Below, piece by piece: positions 10,121 through 18,395 of a stretch of DNA of 34,179 bases. This stretch comes from Opitutaceae bacterium (GTDB lineage Bacteria; Verrucomicrobiota; Verrucomicrobiia; Opitutales; Opitutaceae): contig JANJTQ010000046.1 of the NCBI GenBank assembly GCA_024711005.1, forward strand, positions 1 to 34,179, in the 5' to 3' direction. Made by a program: the position numbers and the translations under genes. Every line of letters begins with the position of its first letter. Within the stretch, counting starts at the first letter, position 1. The notes beneath the pieces are model-generated. The model saw only the letters and a list, made by a program, of their open reading frames with translations. It did no database searches and was not told the origin of the DNA.

Positions 10121-11083
10121 ATGCAACTCACGGGCATCCATCACCTCACGGCGATCACCGCCAACGCGGGACGTAATCACCACTTTTACACCCACACGCT
10201 GGGAATGCGGCTGGTCAAAAAAACCGTGAATCAGGACGATGTCTCCGCCTATCACCTCTTCTACGCGGATGCGCTGGCCTCGCCCGGCACCGACCTCACG
10301 TTCTTCGACTGGCCATCTCCGCGAGAACGTCGCGGCACACGCAGCATCATACGCGCCGGCCTTCGTGTCGCCGGTGAAAACACCTTGCAGTGGTGGCTTC
10401 GCCGTTTCGACGAAGCCGGGGTCTTTCATGGCGGCCTCACGGTCCGCGACAAACGCTCCACGATCGACTTCGAGGACCCTGATGGACTGCGCCTCAGCTT
10501 GATCGACGACAACGGCGGAGGCGAATCGCACCCGTGGGAGGCAAGCCCGGTGCCCGCCCCGTACCAGATCCGCGGACTCGGACCCGTCACCCTTAGCGTC
10601 CCGGAATTCACCCCGACTGATCGCGTGCTCGCCGATGTGCTCAACTTGCGACGGGCGCGCATGTATTCGTTTTTCAATGACAGTAAACCCGACGTCCATG
10701 TCTATGAAATGGGCGGAGGCGGCCCGTCCGCGGAACTGCATCTGCTCGTCGAGCCTGGGACGGCGCCCGCCCGCTCCGGCGCCGGCGCGGTCCATCACGT
10801 CGCGCTGCGCACGCCGGACATCTCCGACTACAACGCATGGAACGCGCGCCTGCAGGAAGCCGGTATGCCGGCCAGCGGCCCGGTGGACCGTCATTACTTC
10901 CGCAGCCTGTATTTCCGCGAACCGGGCGGCATTCTCTTCGAAATTGCAACCGACGGTCCCGGCTTCACCACCGACGAGCCGTTGGAATCCCTCGGCAACC
11001 ACCTCGCACTGCCGCCGTTCCTCGAAGGTCGACGCAAGGAGATAGAGGCGGGCCTCAAACCGCTCGCCACCGTGGAGGTCTAG
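10121..11083 (+). CDS. Ring-cleaving dioxygenase / glyoxalase-family protein (MhqO-like)
   Basis: 320 residues from the ATG at 10121; an in-frame TTG at 10115 adds two residues. It has two vicinal-oxygen-chelate modules, about 1-135 and 148-290. The start LTGIHHLTAITANA, then LGMRLVKKTVNQDD and YHLFYAD, followed by GTDLTFFDWP, is the signature of the MhqA/MhqO/LinE-like group. Candidate metal ligands are His in IHHLT, His in VHHVAL (second module) and Glu in FEIATD. In Bacillus such proteins are induced by quinones and catechols and help to remove them. The actual substrate here is unknown. It converges on trmO with only 10 bp between the stop codons. Confidence 0.88.
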   Translation: MQLTGIHHLTAITANAGRNHHFYTHTLGMRLVKKTVNQDDVSAYHLFYADALASPGTDLTFFDWPSPRERRGTRSIIRAGLRVAGENTLQWWLRRFDEAGVFHGGLTVRDKRSTIDFEDPDGLRLSLIDDNGGGESHPWEASPVPAPYQIRGLGPVTLSVPEFTPTDRVLADVLNLRRARMYSFFNDSKPDVHVYEMGGGGPSAELHLLVEPGTAPARSGAGAVHHVALRTPDISDYNAWNARLQEAGMPASGPVDRHYFRSLYFREPGGILFEIATDGPGFTTDEPLESLGNHLALPPFLEGRRKEIEAGLKPLATVEV

Positions 11084-11093
11084 GGAGCGTCTC

Positions 11094-11897
11094 TCACTCC
11101 TCCGGCCAGCGGGCAAGGAACGCCATCTGCGCATCGCGATCAGGGATATCCTCGTAGCCGTCGCGCGTGAGAAATCGCAGCGGATAACCCGTCTCCAACG
11201 CGCGCACGACCACCGTTTGTCCGTCGACCGAAAACTCCGCCCGCCACGCACCGCAGCCGATCTCAAACGCTCCCGACTTCCGCTTGCGAATCCGTCGGGT
11301 GCGATGCGGCGACGGATCGCACGATAACAACTCCGTCAATCGCGCAGTGAAATCCACGTGCCAGATCTCTCGCAGCCATTGCACCTGCGCCTCCGCCCGC
11401 TCGGAAAAACCCACCGTGAATTGCGCCGGCGCATTCACCTGTGCATCCACCTCGGCGATCCAACCGGCCTTCGCCTCGGGAAACGAGTCGTAGGCCGGCA
11501 CGTACGGTTTCACATCGAAGACCGGCGTGCCATCGACCAGATCGCACGCGCCGAGTCGCAAAATGCGTCCTTTTACCCCGAGCAGACGCACCGGGGTCAT
11601 GCCGAGCGGATTCGGCCGATGCGGCGAACGCGTCGCAAACACTCCGCGCCGCTGCGACGGCCCGCGTGGCGGCAACACCAGCGGGCGCCAGGTCTCGTTG
11701 CGATGAAACCACCACAACAACCAAACGCGGTCGAAGCCCTCGATGTCTTGCAATGCGTGCTCAAAATTTGAGCCGGGCAGCAGCTCCAGGACGTTGCACT
11801 CCGCCTCGCCCTCGGCGGGCTGGTGGAGCGCCTGAAACTTCACCCGCTTTTCGGTGCGGATGAACCCGATGGGCTTGAGCGTGAGCGAGTCGGACAC
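11094..11897 (-). CDS. trmO: tRNA (t6A37) N6-methyltransferase TrmO (TsaA/YaeB)
   Basis: 267 residues from the ATG at 11897. The N-terminal beta-barrel TsaA domain (about 6-145) starts [10 protein letters not shown] and contains [12 protein letters not shown], the hallmark [16 protein letters not shown] (about 90-105) and [20 protein letters not shown] smaller C-terminal domain (about 150-235) follows. TrmO uses SAM to methylate N6 of t6A at position 37 of ACY-reading tRNA-Thr in E. coli. The enzyme that starts t6A synthesis, Sua5, is encoded at 31369-32376, so substrate pathway and modifier are both in the window. It is somewhat longer than the E. coli protein, mainly at the C terminus. Confidence 0.92.
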   Translation of the reverse strand: MSDSLTLKPIGFIRTEKRVKFQALHQPAEGEAECNVLELLPGSNFEHALQDIEGFDRVWLLWWFHRNETWRPLVLPPRGPSQRRGVFATRSPHRPNPLGMTPVRLLGVKGRILRLGACDLVDGTPVFDVKPYVPAYDSFPEAKAGWIAEVDAQVNAPAQFTVGFSERAEAQVQWLREIWHVDFTARLTELLSCDPSPHRTRRIRKRKSGAFEIGCGAWRAEFSVDGQTVVVRALETGYPLRFLTRDGYEDIPDRDAQMAFLARWPEE

Positions 11898-12023
11898 ATC
11901 CCCAGCAAGCCGAGGATTCGCGCGGGGTCTATGCTGAACTCACACCCGACACATCCGTGTCCCCTCGCGGACAGGAACCGCATCCCGCCCGCTCGGTCTG
12001 CCGGAGCCAACCCCCGATTCTTT

Positions 12024-12197
12024 ATGCTCAAATGGGCTCTCATTTTCTTCATCATCGCGCTCATCGCCGGAGCGCTCGGGTTCACCACCATCGCCGGCAC
12101 CTCCATCGCGATCGCGAAGGTGCTGTTCTTCATCTTTCTCGCCCTCGTGGTGATCTTTGTGATCGCGGCGATCTTCATCGGGAAAAAAATCTTCTGA
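12024..12197 (+). CDS. DUF1328 (YtjA-type) small membrane protein
   Basis: 57 residues from the ATG at 12024. It is almost wholly hydrophobic, with two transmembrane helices: [19 protein letters not shown] (2-20) and [20 protein letters not shown], ending in the basic GKKIF. The central [14 protein letters not shown] is the conserved UPF0391 pattern, and the length is normal for the family. The function is unknown; homologues in proteobacteria are often stress-induced. It is divergent from trmO across 126 bp. Confidence 0.9.
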   Translation: MLKWALIFFIIALIAGALGFTTIAGTSIAIAKVLFFIFLALVVIFVIAAIFIGKKIF

Positions 12198-12297
12198 CCG
12201 TCTCCGGACGCGCGCAGCGAGTGGGACATTTCCCCGCCGCCCGACAAGCCCCGGACCCGATGGTCGCGGAGCGGCGTCACCATTAACATGGGGCACC

Positions 12298-12618
12298 ATG
12301 TTAGCCGACCTTGCCATCATTCCCATCGGGCACAGCCCGCACACCAGCAAGACCCTCGCCGAGGTCCTCAAGACAATCAAGGACTCCGGTCTGCCTTATC
12401 AACTCACCCCCACCTCGACCTGCATCGAGGGCAGTTGGGATGAAATCCTCGCGGTCGTGAAACGGTGTCACCAGATCGGACGCGCCGACGCTCCGCATGT
12501 GGTCACGCTGCTGCGCCTTGAGGAAGACGAAGCGACCGAGGGCAAACTAAAGAGCAACCCCGAGTCGGTTGAAAAGAAAGCCGGCGAATCGTTTGAAAAA
12601 AATCCCGCGGTGGCCTGA
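12298..12618 (+). CDS. MTH1187/YkoF-type thiamine-binding-family protein
   Basis: 106 residues from the ATG at 12298. It is a ferredoxin-like alpha/beta protein of the UPF0045 family: LADLAIIPIG strand, KTIKDSGLPYQLTPTSTCIEG and EILAVVKRCHQIG. Structural work on the family (MTH1187, YkoF) shows thiamine binding in some members; whether this one binds thiamine is unproven. The tail (about residues 78-106) is charged and probably disordered. It sits alone, followed by a hairpin. Confidence 0.85.
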   Translation: MLADLAIIPIGHSPHTSKTLAEVLKTIKDSGLPYQLTPTSTCIEGSWDEILAVVKRCHQIGRADAPHVVTLLRLEEDEATEGKLKSNPESVEKKAGESFEKNPAVA

Positions 12619-12625
12619 CCGGGAC

Positions 12626-12649
12626 CGCCGGAAACGCTACCTTCCGGCG
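12626..12649 (+). terminator. Hairpin after the thiamine-binding-family gene
   Basis: CGCCGGAA (12626-12633) and TTCCGGCG (12642-12649) form a perfect 8-bp stem with an 8-base loop, starting 8 bases after the stop codon. Only ATTT follows, so termination may be weak or Rho-assisted. Confidence 0.5.
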
Positions 12650-12780
12650 ATTTGACCGGGGAGAATTCGTCTCGCTCAGCGAAGCCTTTGCGGTGGCTCG
12701 ACGACCGGGTCCGGTGATTTCCGGCGCATTTTGTGTTTGCCTAGGATGTCCGCCATCCGTCTGGTTTCCGTTCCTTCCCT

Positions 12781-12865
12781 GCCCGGGTGGTGGAATTGGT
12801 AGACACGCAGGTCTCAGAAGCCTGTGCCTAACAGCGTAGCGGTTCGAGTCCGCTCCCGGGCACCA
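12781..12865 (+). tRNA. tRNA-Leu (anticodon CAG)
   Basis: Acceptor arms GCCCGGG (12781-12787) and CCCGGGC (12855-12861) pair, followed by discriminator A and an encoded CCA. The D arm GGTGGAATTGGTAGAC, a long variable arm of class II type (TGCCTAACAGCGTAGC) and the T loop GGTTCGAGTCC are all present. The anticodon stem CAGGT/GCCTG encloses the loop CTCAGAA, giving anticodon CAG, which reads CUG, a major leucine codon in GC-rich genomes. Confidence 0.97.
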
Positions 12866-12870
12866 TTTTG

Positions 12871-12908
12871 AAAAACCGTTGTTCGTTTCCACGGACCACG
12901 GTTTTTTT
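12871..12908 (+). terminator. Rho-independent terminator of tRNA-Leu
   Basis: AAAAACCGT (12871-12879) pairs with ACGGTTTTT (12898-12906). Inside, GTTCG pairs with CGGAC around a TTTCCA loop, separated from the outer stem by single unpaired bases. The right arm runs into a T-rich tail. It begins 6 bases after the tRNA CCA. Confidence 0.85.
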
Positions 12909-12931
12909 ATGAGTTCGCCTTCCGCTTCGTC

Positions 12932-13921
12932 ATGCCGCTCCCGCATTCCTTTCCGTTCGATCCCACCGGCGGTTATTCGCCCGAACAGTTGCGCCAACTC
13001 CGTCCGGTCATCGATGAACCCGCCGACTTCGCCGACTTCTGGCGCGCTTCCTTCGACGAGGCCATGCGCGCCCCGCTCGACTGGTCGATCAAGCCCTCCG
13101 CCCATCCCGGCAACGACGACCATGAGGTATTCGATATCGAATACGCGGGCATGCTCGGCAATCGCATCGGCGGCTGGCTGACCACACCCCGTCGTCGACC
13201 GGTACGCCGCGGCTTCCTGATCAGTCACGGCTACGGCGGCCGCGACAATCCCGACCTTTCCCCGCCCGCCGACGATGCGGCGACCATCCAGCCGGTCGCC
13301 ACCGGCCTTCCCACGCGCAGTCTCCGCGCCGGCATTCCTTCGCAGGGCGGCGAACACGTCCTTCACGGAATCGACCGGCGAGAAACCTACGTTCATCGCC
13401 ACTGCGTCATGGACCATTGGCGGGCGGCCTCCGTGCTCCTCGAAGCCGTGCCCGAGTCACGTCCGCGTCTCGACTATATCGGCGGCAGCTTTGGCGGCGG
13501 GATCGGCGCGATGACGCTTCCGTGGGACAAACGCTTTCGCGCCGCCTATCTCTGCGTGCCGAGCTTCGGCAATCATCCCCTCCGCCTTCAACTCCCGTGC
13601 AGTGGCAGCGGCGAATCCGTACGCCTTCTCGCGCAACGCCGGCCCGAGATCCGTGAGGTGCTCGCCTACTTCGATGCCGCGATCGCCGCGCGCCACACAA
13701 CCATCCCGGTGATCGTTGCCGCGGCCGCGTTCGATCCCGCCGTGCCGCCCGCCGGGCAATACTCGGTTTACCATTCCTTGGGCGGCCCCCAGGAGCTTTT
13801 CCCGCTCACCGCCGGCCACTACGAGGGCTACCCGGGCCAGTCTCGCGAAGAACTTGAATTACAAGCCGCTCTCCGTCGCTTCTTCGCCGGTGAACAGGCC
13901 TCTCCGTCAAACATCCGTTGA
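12932..13921 (+). CDS. Acetyl xylan esterase / cephalosporin-C deacetylase family (CE7)
   Basis: 329 residues from the ATG at 12932, the usual CE7 length. An alpha/beta hydrolase: N-terminal FDPTGGYSPEQL and DFADFWRASFDEA, the oxyanion strand GFLISHGYGGR, the nucleophile elbow YIGGSFGGG (Ser186; CE7 proteins often have GGSQGGG), Asp268 in AAFDPAVPP and His296 in TAGHYEGY complete a catalytic triad. CE7 enzymes remove acetyl groups from xylooligosaccharides or cephalosporin C. No signal peptide is seen, so it would act on imported acetylated sugars in the cytoplasm. It has its own tRNA-Leu terminator upstream, so it is probably transcribed independently. Confidence 0.9.
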   Translation: MPLPHSFPFDPTGGYSPEQLRQLRPVIDEPADFADFWRASFDEAMRAPLDWSIKPSAHPGNDDHEVFDIEYAGMLGNRIGGWLTTPRRRPVRRGFLISHGYGGRDNPDLSPPADDAATIQPVATGLPTRSLRAGIPSQGGEHVLHGIDRRETYVHRHCVMDHWRAASVLLEAVPESRPRLDYIGGSFGGGIGAMTLPWDKRFRAAYLCVPSFGNHPLRLQLPCSGSGESVRLLAQRRPEIREVLAYFDAAIAARHTTIPVIVAAAAFDPAVPPAGQYSVYHSLGGPQELFPLTAGHYEGYPGQSREELELQAALRRFFAGEQASPSNIR

Positions 13922-13951
13922 CAGAGCGCACAGGGGTGGAATGACAGCGAG

Positions 13952-16651
13952 GTGACGCTTTCGCTTTCACCACAGGGACACCTGCATCTCGACGAGACCA
14001 ACGCCGCCGGTCTCTCTCCGCTCGTGGCGGATGGTCTGCGTGCGGCGGTCGCCCAATCCTCCGCGCATGCCCTCCGCTGGCTGGCGACGCGCGGCCTCGA
14101 TGCGCCCTTGGTTCCGGCCGACGCATTTTGGCGCGACTTCGCCCGGCGCTATTTCACCCGGCTGTGTCACACGCCCGAATTGGATGCGATTGAAACGCTT
14201 CCGGCTCCGCCCCCGGCCGAGTTGGAAGCCCTCGCCCTCTCGGCGCCTCCGTTGCCCGGCGCCGAGTATTTGAAAGCGGATACGTTGCTCGGCCTCTGGC
14301 GCGAGCTTGACACGCTGGTTTTCTCCGAGATCGCGGAGACCGACGACGGCGCACAGGCCTGGCTTCGCGAACAAAACCCCGTCTGGAGCCTCGTTGGTCG
14401 CGTCACTTTCCATCTCGCGGAAAACAAGCGCGATCCCGACCGTCCGTTCGCTTTTCTCGCCACCTACATCCACCGCGTTTCCGATCAGGCAAAGCCGCAA
14501 TACCTCCCTCTCGGACACGCCTTGCAGGAATACTCCGGCACGGGCAATCGCGATGCTCTCCTCACCCTCCTCGCGCCCGTCCAGCGCGCCGCGGCAAAGA
14601 GCTCCCTCGTTCGCGAGCTGGTTGCGTCCAAGCGCGTCTACCAGCCGCAGGCGTGGACGCCAAAAGAGGCGCATCGCTTCCTGCGCGACATTCCCCTTTT
14701 CGAAGACAGCGGTCTGCTGGTGCGCCTGCCCGATTGGTGGCGCTCCGGCCGGCCAACGCGTCCGGCCGTAAGCGTAACCGTGGGCGAAAAGAAACCCGCG
14801 GGCATGGGCCTCGGCGCGTTGTTGGATTTCAAGGTCGAAATCAGCCTCGATGGCGAAACCCTCACCAACGACGAATGGAAGCACCTCTCTTCCACCGACG
14901 GTCTCGTGTTGCTGCGCGGAAAATGGATCGAGGTGGACCGCGAGAAACTCGACAGCGTACTCGCCCATTGGAAAGAACTCGAAAACGCCCGCTCCCAAGG
15001 AGGCCTTTCCTTCGCCGAGAGTCTTCGCCTGCTCTCCGGCGCCCAGCCCGGCGGAGGCGCCCCCGAAGCCGAACAGGAAGATGTCCGCGCCTGGTCCGCG
15101 GTGCGGGCCGGCGGCTGGCTGGAGCAAACGCTCGCCACTCTTCGTCAGCCGGGCGGCGCGGACGAAACCGGCGACGACACGCCCACAGGGCTGCGCGCAA
15201 CGCTGCGCCCTTATCAACGCATCGGCGTCCGCTGGCTGGCGTTCCTCGCCCGCCTCCGACTGGGCGCGTGCCTCGCCGACGACATGGGTCTCGGAAAAAC
15301 CCTTCAGGTATTGGCCACGCTGATACAACTGCGCGCCGATCAACCGGACGCCGCCCCCGCCCTCCTCGTCCTGCCCGCGTCTCTACTCGGCAACTGGCGT
15401 GGCGAGGCCGAGCACTTCGCGCCGTCGTTGCGTCTGTGGGTCGCCCATCCGTCGGAAAGCGGCGTCGAGGCATTGTCCCTCGCCGCCCGCAATCCCAAGG
15501 CGGCGTTCGCCGACGTGGATCTCGTGCTCACGACCTACGGCCTGGTGGGCAAACAGGATTGGCTGCGTCGCTTTGACTGGAGCGTGGTCGTGCTCGATGA
15601 AGCGCAGGCCATCAAGAATCCGGGCGCCCGCCAGTCCCGCGCCGTCCGGGAACTCAAGGCCCCCGTGCGTTTCGCACTCACCGGCACGCCGGTGGAAAAC
15701 AGCCTCGGCGATCTCTGGTCGTTGTTCGACTTCCTCAACCCCGGCCTGCTGGGCAGCGCGACCGAGTTCACCCGCTACGCCAAACGCATGGCCAAGGCCA
15801 CGGAACCGGGCGCGTTTGCGCCGCTGCGGCAGCTTGTCCGCCCCTACATCCTGCGTCGTCTCAAGTCCGACCGCAGCGTCATCTCCGACTTGCCCGACAA
15901 GACCGAGGTGCACGCGTTTTGTCCGCTCACCAAACGCCAGGCGGTCTTGTATGCGGACGCCGTGCGCGAACTCGCCGCGCGCCTGGCCGACGTGCAAGAC
16001 CTTCAGCGGCGCGGAGTCGTCCTCGCGTTTCTCATGCGCCTGAAACAGCTGTGCAATCATCCCGCGCAATTCCTCGGCTCGGCCGACTACGCGCCGGAGG
16101 ACAGCGGAAAGTTTCAACGCCTCGCGGACCTCGCCGGCGAGATCGCCTCGCGGCAGGAAAAGGTGCTCGTCTTCACCCAATTCCGCGAAATGACCGGCCC
16201 GTTGCATCATTTCCTCACCGGCATTTTCAAGCGTCCCGGACTCGTGTTGCACGGCGGCACCAGCGTGAAGGACCGCCGCGGCTTGGTTGAACAGTTCCAA
16301 CGCGAGGACGGCCCGCCTTTCTTCATCCTCTCGCTCAAAGCCGGCGGCACCGGCCTCACACTGACGGAGGCCGGCCACGTCATTCACTTCGATCGGTGGT
16401 GGAATCCCGCCGTCGAAAACCAGGCGACCGATCGCGCCTATCGCATCGGTCAGAAAAAAAACGTGCTCGTGCACAAATTCGTCTGCCGCGGCACACTCGA
16501 GGAAAAGATCGACCGGCTTATCACGGAGAAGCAATCGCTTGCCGACGAGGTGCTGGCCGATGGCGGCGAGATTCCTCTCACCGAGATGGGCAACGACGAG
16601 TTGTTGAAATTCGTTTCGCTCGACCTGCGCGCCGCAATGCAGGAGGAGTGA
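13952..16651 (+). CDS. SNF2-family DEAD/DEAH-box helicase with bacterial N-terminal DUF3670-like domain
   Basis: 899 residues from a GTG at 13952. The N-terminal half (about 1-380) is the bacterial SNF2-associated region, with GLGALLDFKVEISLDGE and the phrase LVLLRGKWIEVDREKL around 325. The ATPase core follows: LRPYQRIGVRWLAFL, Walker A DDMGLGKT (Lys449), the Walker B box DEAQ (549-552, AQ rather than AH), SAT-like LTGTPVENS, then in lobe two VLVFTQFREM, LKAGGTGLTLT and the motif VI region ATDRAYRIGQ. It lacks obvious nuclease or methylase domains. SNF2 proteins translocate on duplex DNA. The stop overlaps the Shine-Dalgarno sequence of the SWIM gene, so the two are surely one operon. Confidence 0.95.
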   Translation: MTLSLSPQGHLHLDETNAAGLSPLVADGLRAAVAQSSAHALRWLATRGLDAPLVPADAFWRDFARRYFTRLCHTPELDAIETLPAPPPAELEALALSAPPLPGAEYLKADTLLGLWRELDTLVFSEIAETDDGAQAWLREQNPVWSLVGRVTFHLAENKRDPDRPFAFLATYIHRVSDQAKPQYLPLGHALQEYSGTGNRDALLTLLAPVQRAAAKSSLVRELVASKRVYQPQAWTPKEAHRFLRDIPLFEDSGLLVRLPDWWRSGRPTRPAVSVTVGEKKPAGMGLGALLDFKVEISLDGETLTNDEWKHLSSTDGLVLLRGKWIEVDREKLDSVLAHWKELENARSQGGLSFAESLRLLSGAQPGGGAPEAEQEDVRAWSAVRAGGWLEQTLATLRQPGGADETGDDTPTGLRATLRPYQRIGVRWLAFLARLRLGACLADDMGLGKTLQVLATLIQLRADQPDAAPALLVLPASLLGNWRGEAEHFAPSLRLWVAHPSESGVEALSLAARNPKAAFADVDLVLTTYGLVGKQDWLRRFDWSVVVLDEAQAIKNPGARQSRAVRELKAPVRFALTGTPVENSLGDLWSLFDFLNPGLLGSATEFTRYAKRMAKATEPGAFAPLRQLVRPYILRRLKSDRSVISDLPDKTEVHAFCPLTKRQAVLYADAVRELAARLADVQDLQRRGVVLAFLMRLKQLCNHPAQFLGSADYAPEDSGKFQRLADLAGEIASRQEKVLVFTQFREMTGPLHHFLTGIFKRPGLVLHGGTSVKDRRGLVEQFQREDGPPFFILSLKAGGTGLTLTEAGHVIHFDRWWNPAVENQATDRAYRIGQKKNVLVHKFVCRGTLEEKIDRLITEKQSLADEVLADGGEIPLTEMGNDELLKFVSLDLRAAMQEE

Positions 16652-16659
16652 GCCCAACC

Positions 16660-17556
16660 ATGTGGGATCGCATCTTTCCTCCTTACGTCAACGCCGCCAC
16701 CCGTCGCGCCCAAGCCGCGCGGGCCGTCGCAAGTCTGACGAAGAAAGGGACAAAACTTAACCCGGTAAAAGTCACCGGCCGTCTCATCGCCCGTACCTTT
16801 TGGGGTCAGGCTTGGTGCAGGCACCTTGAGTCCCTCGGCGACTATGAAAGCCGCCTGCCCCGCGGACGTACCTATTTGCGCAATGGCTCCGTGCTCGACG
16901 TCCAAATCTCGCCCGGCCGCATCAAGGCGCGAGTCATGGGTTCGACGCTTTACGAACAGACGATCCAGATCGTCCCGCTCCCGGCCGCCCGTTGGACCGC
17001 GCTCAAAACCGCCTGCGCCGGGCACATCGATTCGCTCGTCGAATTGCTCCAGGGCCGGCTCTCCGCCGGAGTGATGGCGTTGATCACCGATCCGGATACC
17101 GGCCTCTTCCCGACCTCGCGCGAAATCAAAAAAACCTGCTCGTGCCCGGATTCCGCCGGTCTCTGCAAACACCTCGCCGCGGTGCTCTACGCCGTGGGTT
17201 CACAGCTCGACGAACGTCCCGAGCTCCTCTTCGTGCTTCGAGGCGTGGACCACCTTGACCTCATCGGTTCCGCGACCGCCGCGCAAACGCTGGCGAGTGA
17301 AGCTCCGGCGTTCGCGATGGATCAACTGTCCGATGTCTTCGGTATCGAACTGGCAACGTTGCCCACGCCGCCCGCGGTGACCCAAACGCCCGCCAAACGC
17401 GCTGCCAGCGCAACGAAGTCGAAAGCCAAAGCCGCACCCAAAACCAAACCGACTACTCGCAAAAAACGCCCGTCGGCCGCCGGCATCACCGACGCGGTCA
17501 AGCCGCGCACGCGGACGGCCGCCACCCCGGGCCGAAGAAAATCGCCCAAGGGATGA
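16660..17556 (+). CDS. SWIM zinc-finger protein (partner of SNF2 helicase)
   Basis: 298 residues from the ATG at 16660. A strong ribosome binding site, AGGAGGAG at 16641-16648, overlaps the end of the helicase gene and fixes this start. The N-terminal part (FWGQAWCRHLESLGDYESRL, residues 48-66, then RGRTYLRNGSV) is the pattern conserved in SNF2-linked SWIM proteins. The SWIM motif CxC-x6-CxH uses Cys160, Cys162, Cys169 and His171 and would bind zinc and probably nucleic acid. Residues from about 240 on are Ala/Thr/Pro then Lys/Arg-rich, like an H1-type tail. Bacillus YwqA/YwqB are a comparable pair. Confidence 0.92.
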   Translation: MWDRIFPPYVNAATRRAQAARAVASLTKKGTKLNPVKVTGRLIARTFWGQAWCRHLESLGDYESRLPRGRTYLRNGSVLDVQISPGRIKARVMGSTLYEQTIQIVPLPAARWTALKTACAGHIDSLVELLQGRLSAGVMALITDPDTGLFPTSREIKKTCSCPDSAGLCKHLAAVLYAVGSQLDERPELLFVLRGVDHLDLIGSATAAQTLASEAPAFAMDQLSDVFGIELATLPTPPAVTQTPAKRAASATKSKAKAAPKTKPTTRKKRPSAAGITDAVKPRTRTAATPGRRKSPKG

Positions 17557-17599
17557 TTTCCCATCGAAGTGCTAGCGAGGTCGGCTTCGTGCTAGTTTT

Positions 17600-17636
17600 G
17601 GCGAGATTTCCACTCGCCGCCGGATGGCGACCGGCG
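17600..17636 (+). promoter_or_regulatory. Two adjacent stem-loops before eda
   Basis: GGCGAG (17600-17605) pairs with CTCGCC (17613-17618), and immediately after it CGCCGG (17618-17623) pairs with CCGGCG (17631-17636), each with a 7-base loop. They end 19 bases before the eda ATG. Just upstream, GTGCTAG occurs twice, 20 bp apart. They may be the terminator of the SWIM gene or leader structures of eda; I cannot tell which. Confidence 0.35.
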
Positions 17637-17655
17637 TAAGCGTGTCCTCTTCCCC

Positions 17656-18297
17656 ATGAAAAAAGACGCCATTCTCTCGAAGTTCAAAGCTGAGAAAGTC
17701 ATCGCCCTGATCCGCGCCGAGTCCGCGGACGGCCTGCTCGATTGCGCCAAGGCGCTCGCCGAGGGCGGACTCACCTCGATCGAACTCACCATGACCACGC
17801 CCGGCGCCATCCGCGTGCTGGAAAAGGTGTCTGCCGAGCTGCCCGATTTCGTGTTTGGCCTGGGCACCGTGCTCGACGCCGAGACCGCCCGCATGGGCAT
17901 CCTCGCCGGCGCAAAGTTCATCGTCACGCCCGCCCTGCGCCCCGACGTCATCACCCTTTGCAAACGCTACAGCGTTCCGATTTTCAGCGGCGCCTTCACG
18001 CCAACCGAAATCGTCGCCGCATGGGAAGCCGGTGCCGATGCCGCCAAGGTGTTCCCGGCCGAGTTCTTCGGACCCAATTACATCAAATCGATCAAGGCCC
18101 CGCTCCCGCAGATCGAGCTCGTGCCGACGGGTGGCGTGACCGCGGAAAACCTGGGTGATTTCCTGAAGGCCGGCGCCTTCGCGACCGCCGCCGGCAGTTC
18201 GCTCGTCGAGGCAAAGGCGCTCCGTGAAAAGAATTGGGCCGCCATCACCGCCCGGGCCAAGGCCTTCGTCGCCGCAGCCGCCGCCGCGACAAAGTAA
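17656..18297 (+). CDS. eda: KDPG/KHG aldolase
   Basis: 213 residues from the ATG at 17656. A class I TIM-barrel aldolase that splits 2-keto-3-deoxy-6-phosphogluconate into pyruvate and glyceraldehyde-3-phosphate (Entner-Doudoroff and uronate routes). Visible residues: Arg20 in ALIR, the general acid/base Glu43 in IELTMTTP, GLGTVLDAET (68-77), FIVTPA (88-93), and the Schiff-base Lys131 in AAKVFPAEFFGP. PTGGV near 157 binds phosphate. Length is typical. The C terminus has an Ala-rich stretch (AAAAAATK). No edd or kdgK neighbour is present. Confidence 0.95.
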   Translation: MKKDAILSKFKAEKVIALIRAESADGLLDCAKALAEGGLTSIELTMTTPGAIRVLEKVSAELPDFVFGLGTVLDAETARMGILAGAKFIVTPALRPDVITLCKRYSVPIFSGAFTPTEIVAAWEAGADAAKVFPAEFFGPNYIKSIKAPLPQIELVPTGGVTAENLGDFLKAGAFATAAGSSLVEAKALREKNWAAITARAKAFVAAAAAATK

Positions 18298-18313
18298 GCA
18301 TAGACTGATCGTC

Positions 18314-18373
18314 GTAGCGGAAGCGCGGAGCGCTTTCGTCCGAAAACCCGAAACGACTCCGTCGTTCCGCTAC
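18314..18373. repeat. Paired REP-like element with compensating stem changes
   Basis: The left arm (18314-18338) and the reverse complement of the right arm (18349-18373) are related 25-mers. Both begin GTAGCGGAA and end TTCG. The middle is GCGC-GGAG-CGCT on the left and CGAC-GGAG-TCGT on the right. Thus each arm can fold on its own into a small hairpin around GGAG, and the stems differ by paired substitutions. The whole is also a long imperfect hairpin, placed between the convergent ends of eda and the P-loop gene. Confidence 0.7.
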
Positions 18374-18395
18374 GCGCTTCGCTCCCCACCCGCGT

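Noticed and set aside
9923-11266. A 447-codon minus-strand frame spanning the dioxygenase gene
   Set aside because: It runs opposite the VOC motifs and across two gene boundaries.
13967-16657. Minus-strand open frames of 458 and 424 codons
   Set aside because: They are antisense to the SNF2 helicase, which has all its motifs on the plus strand.
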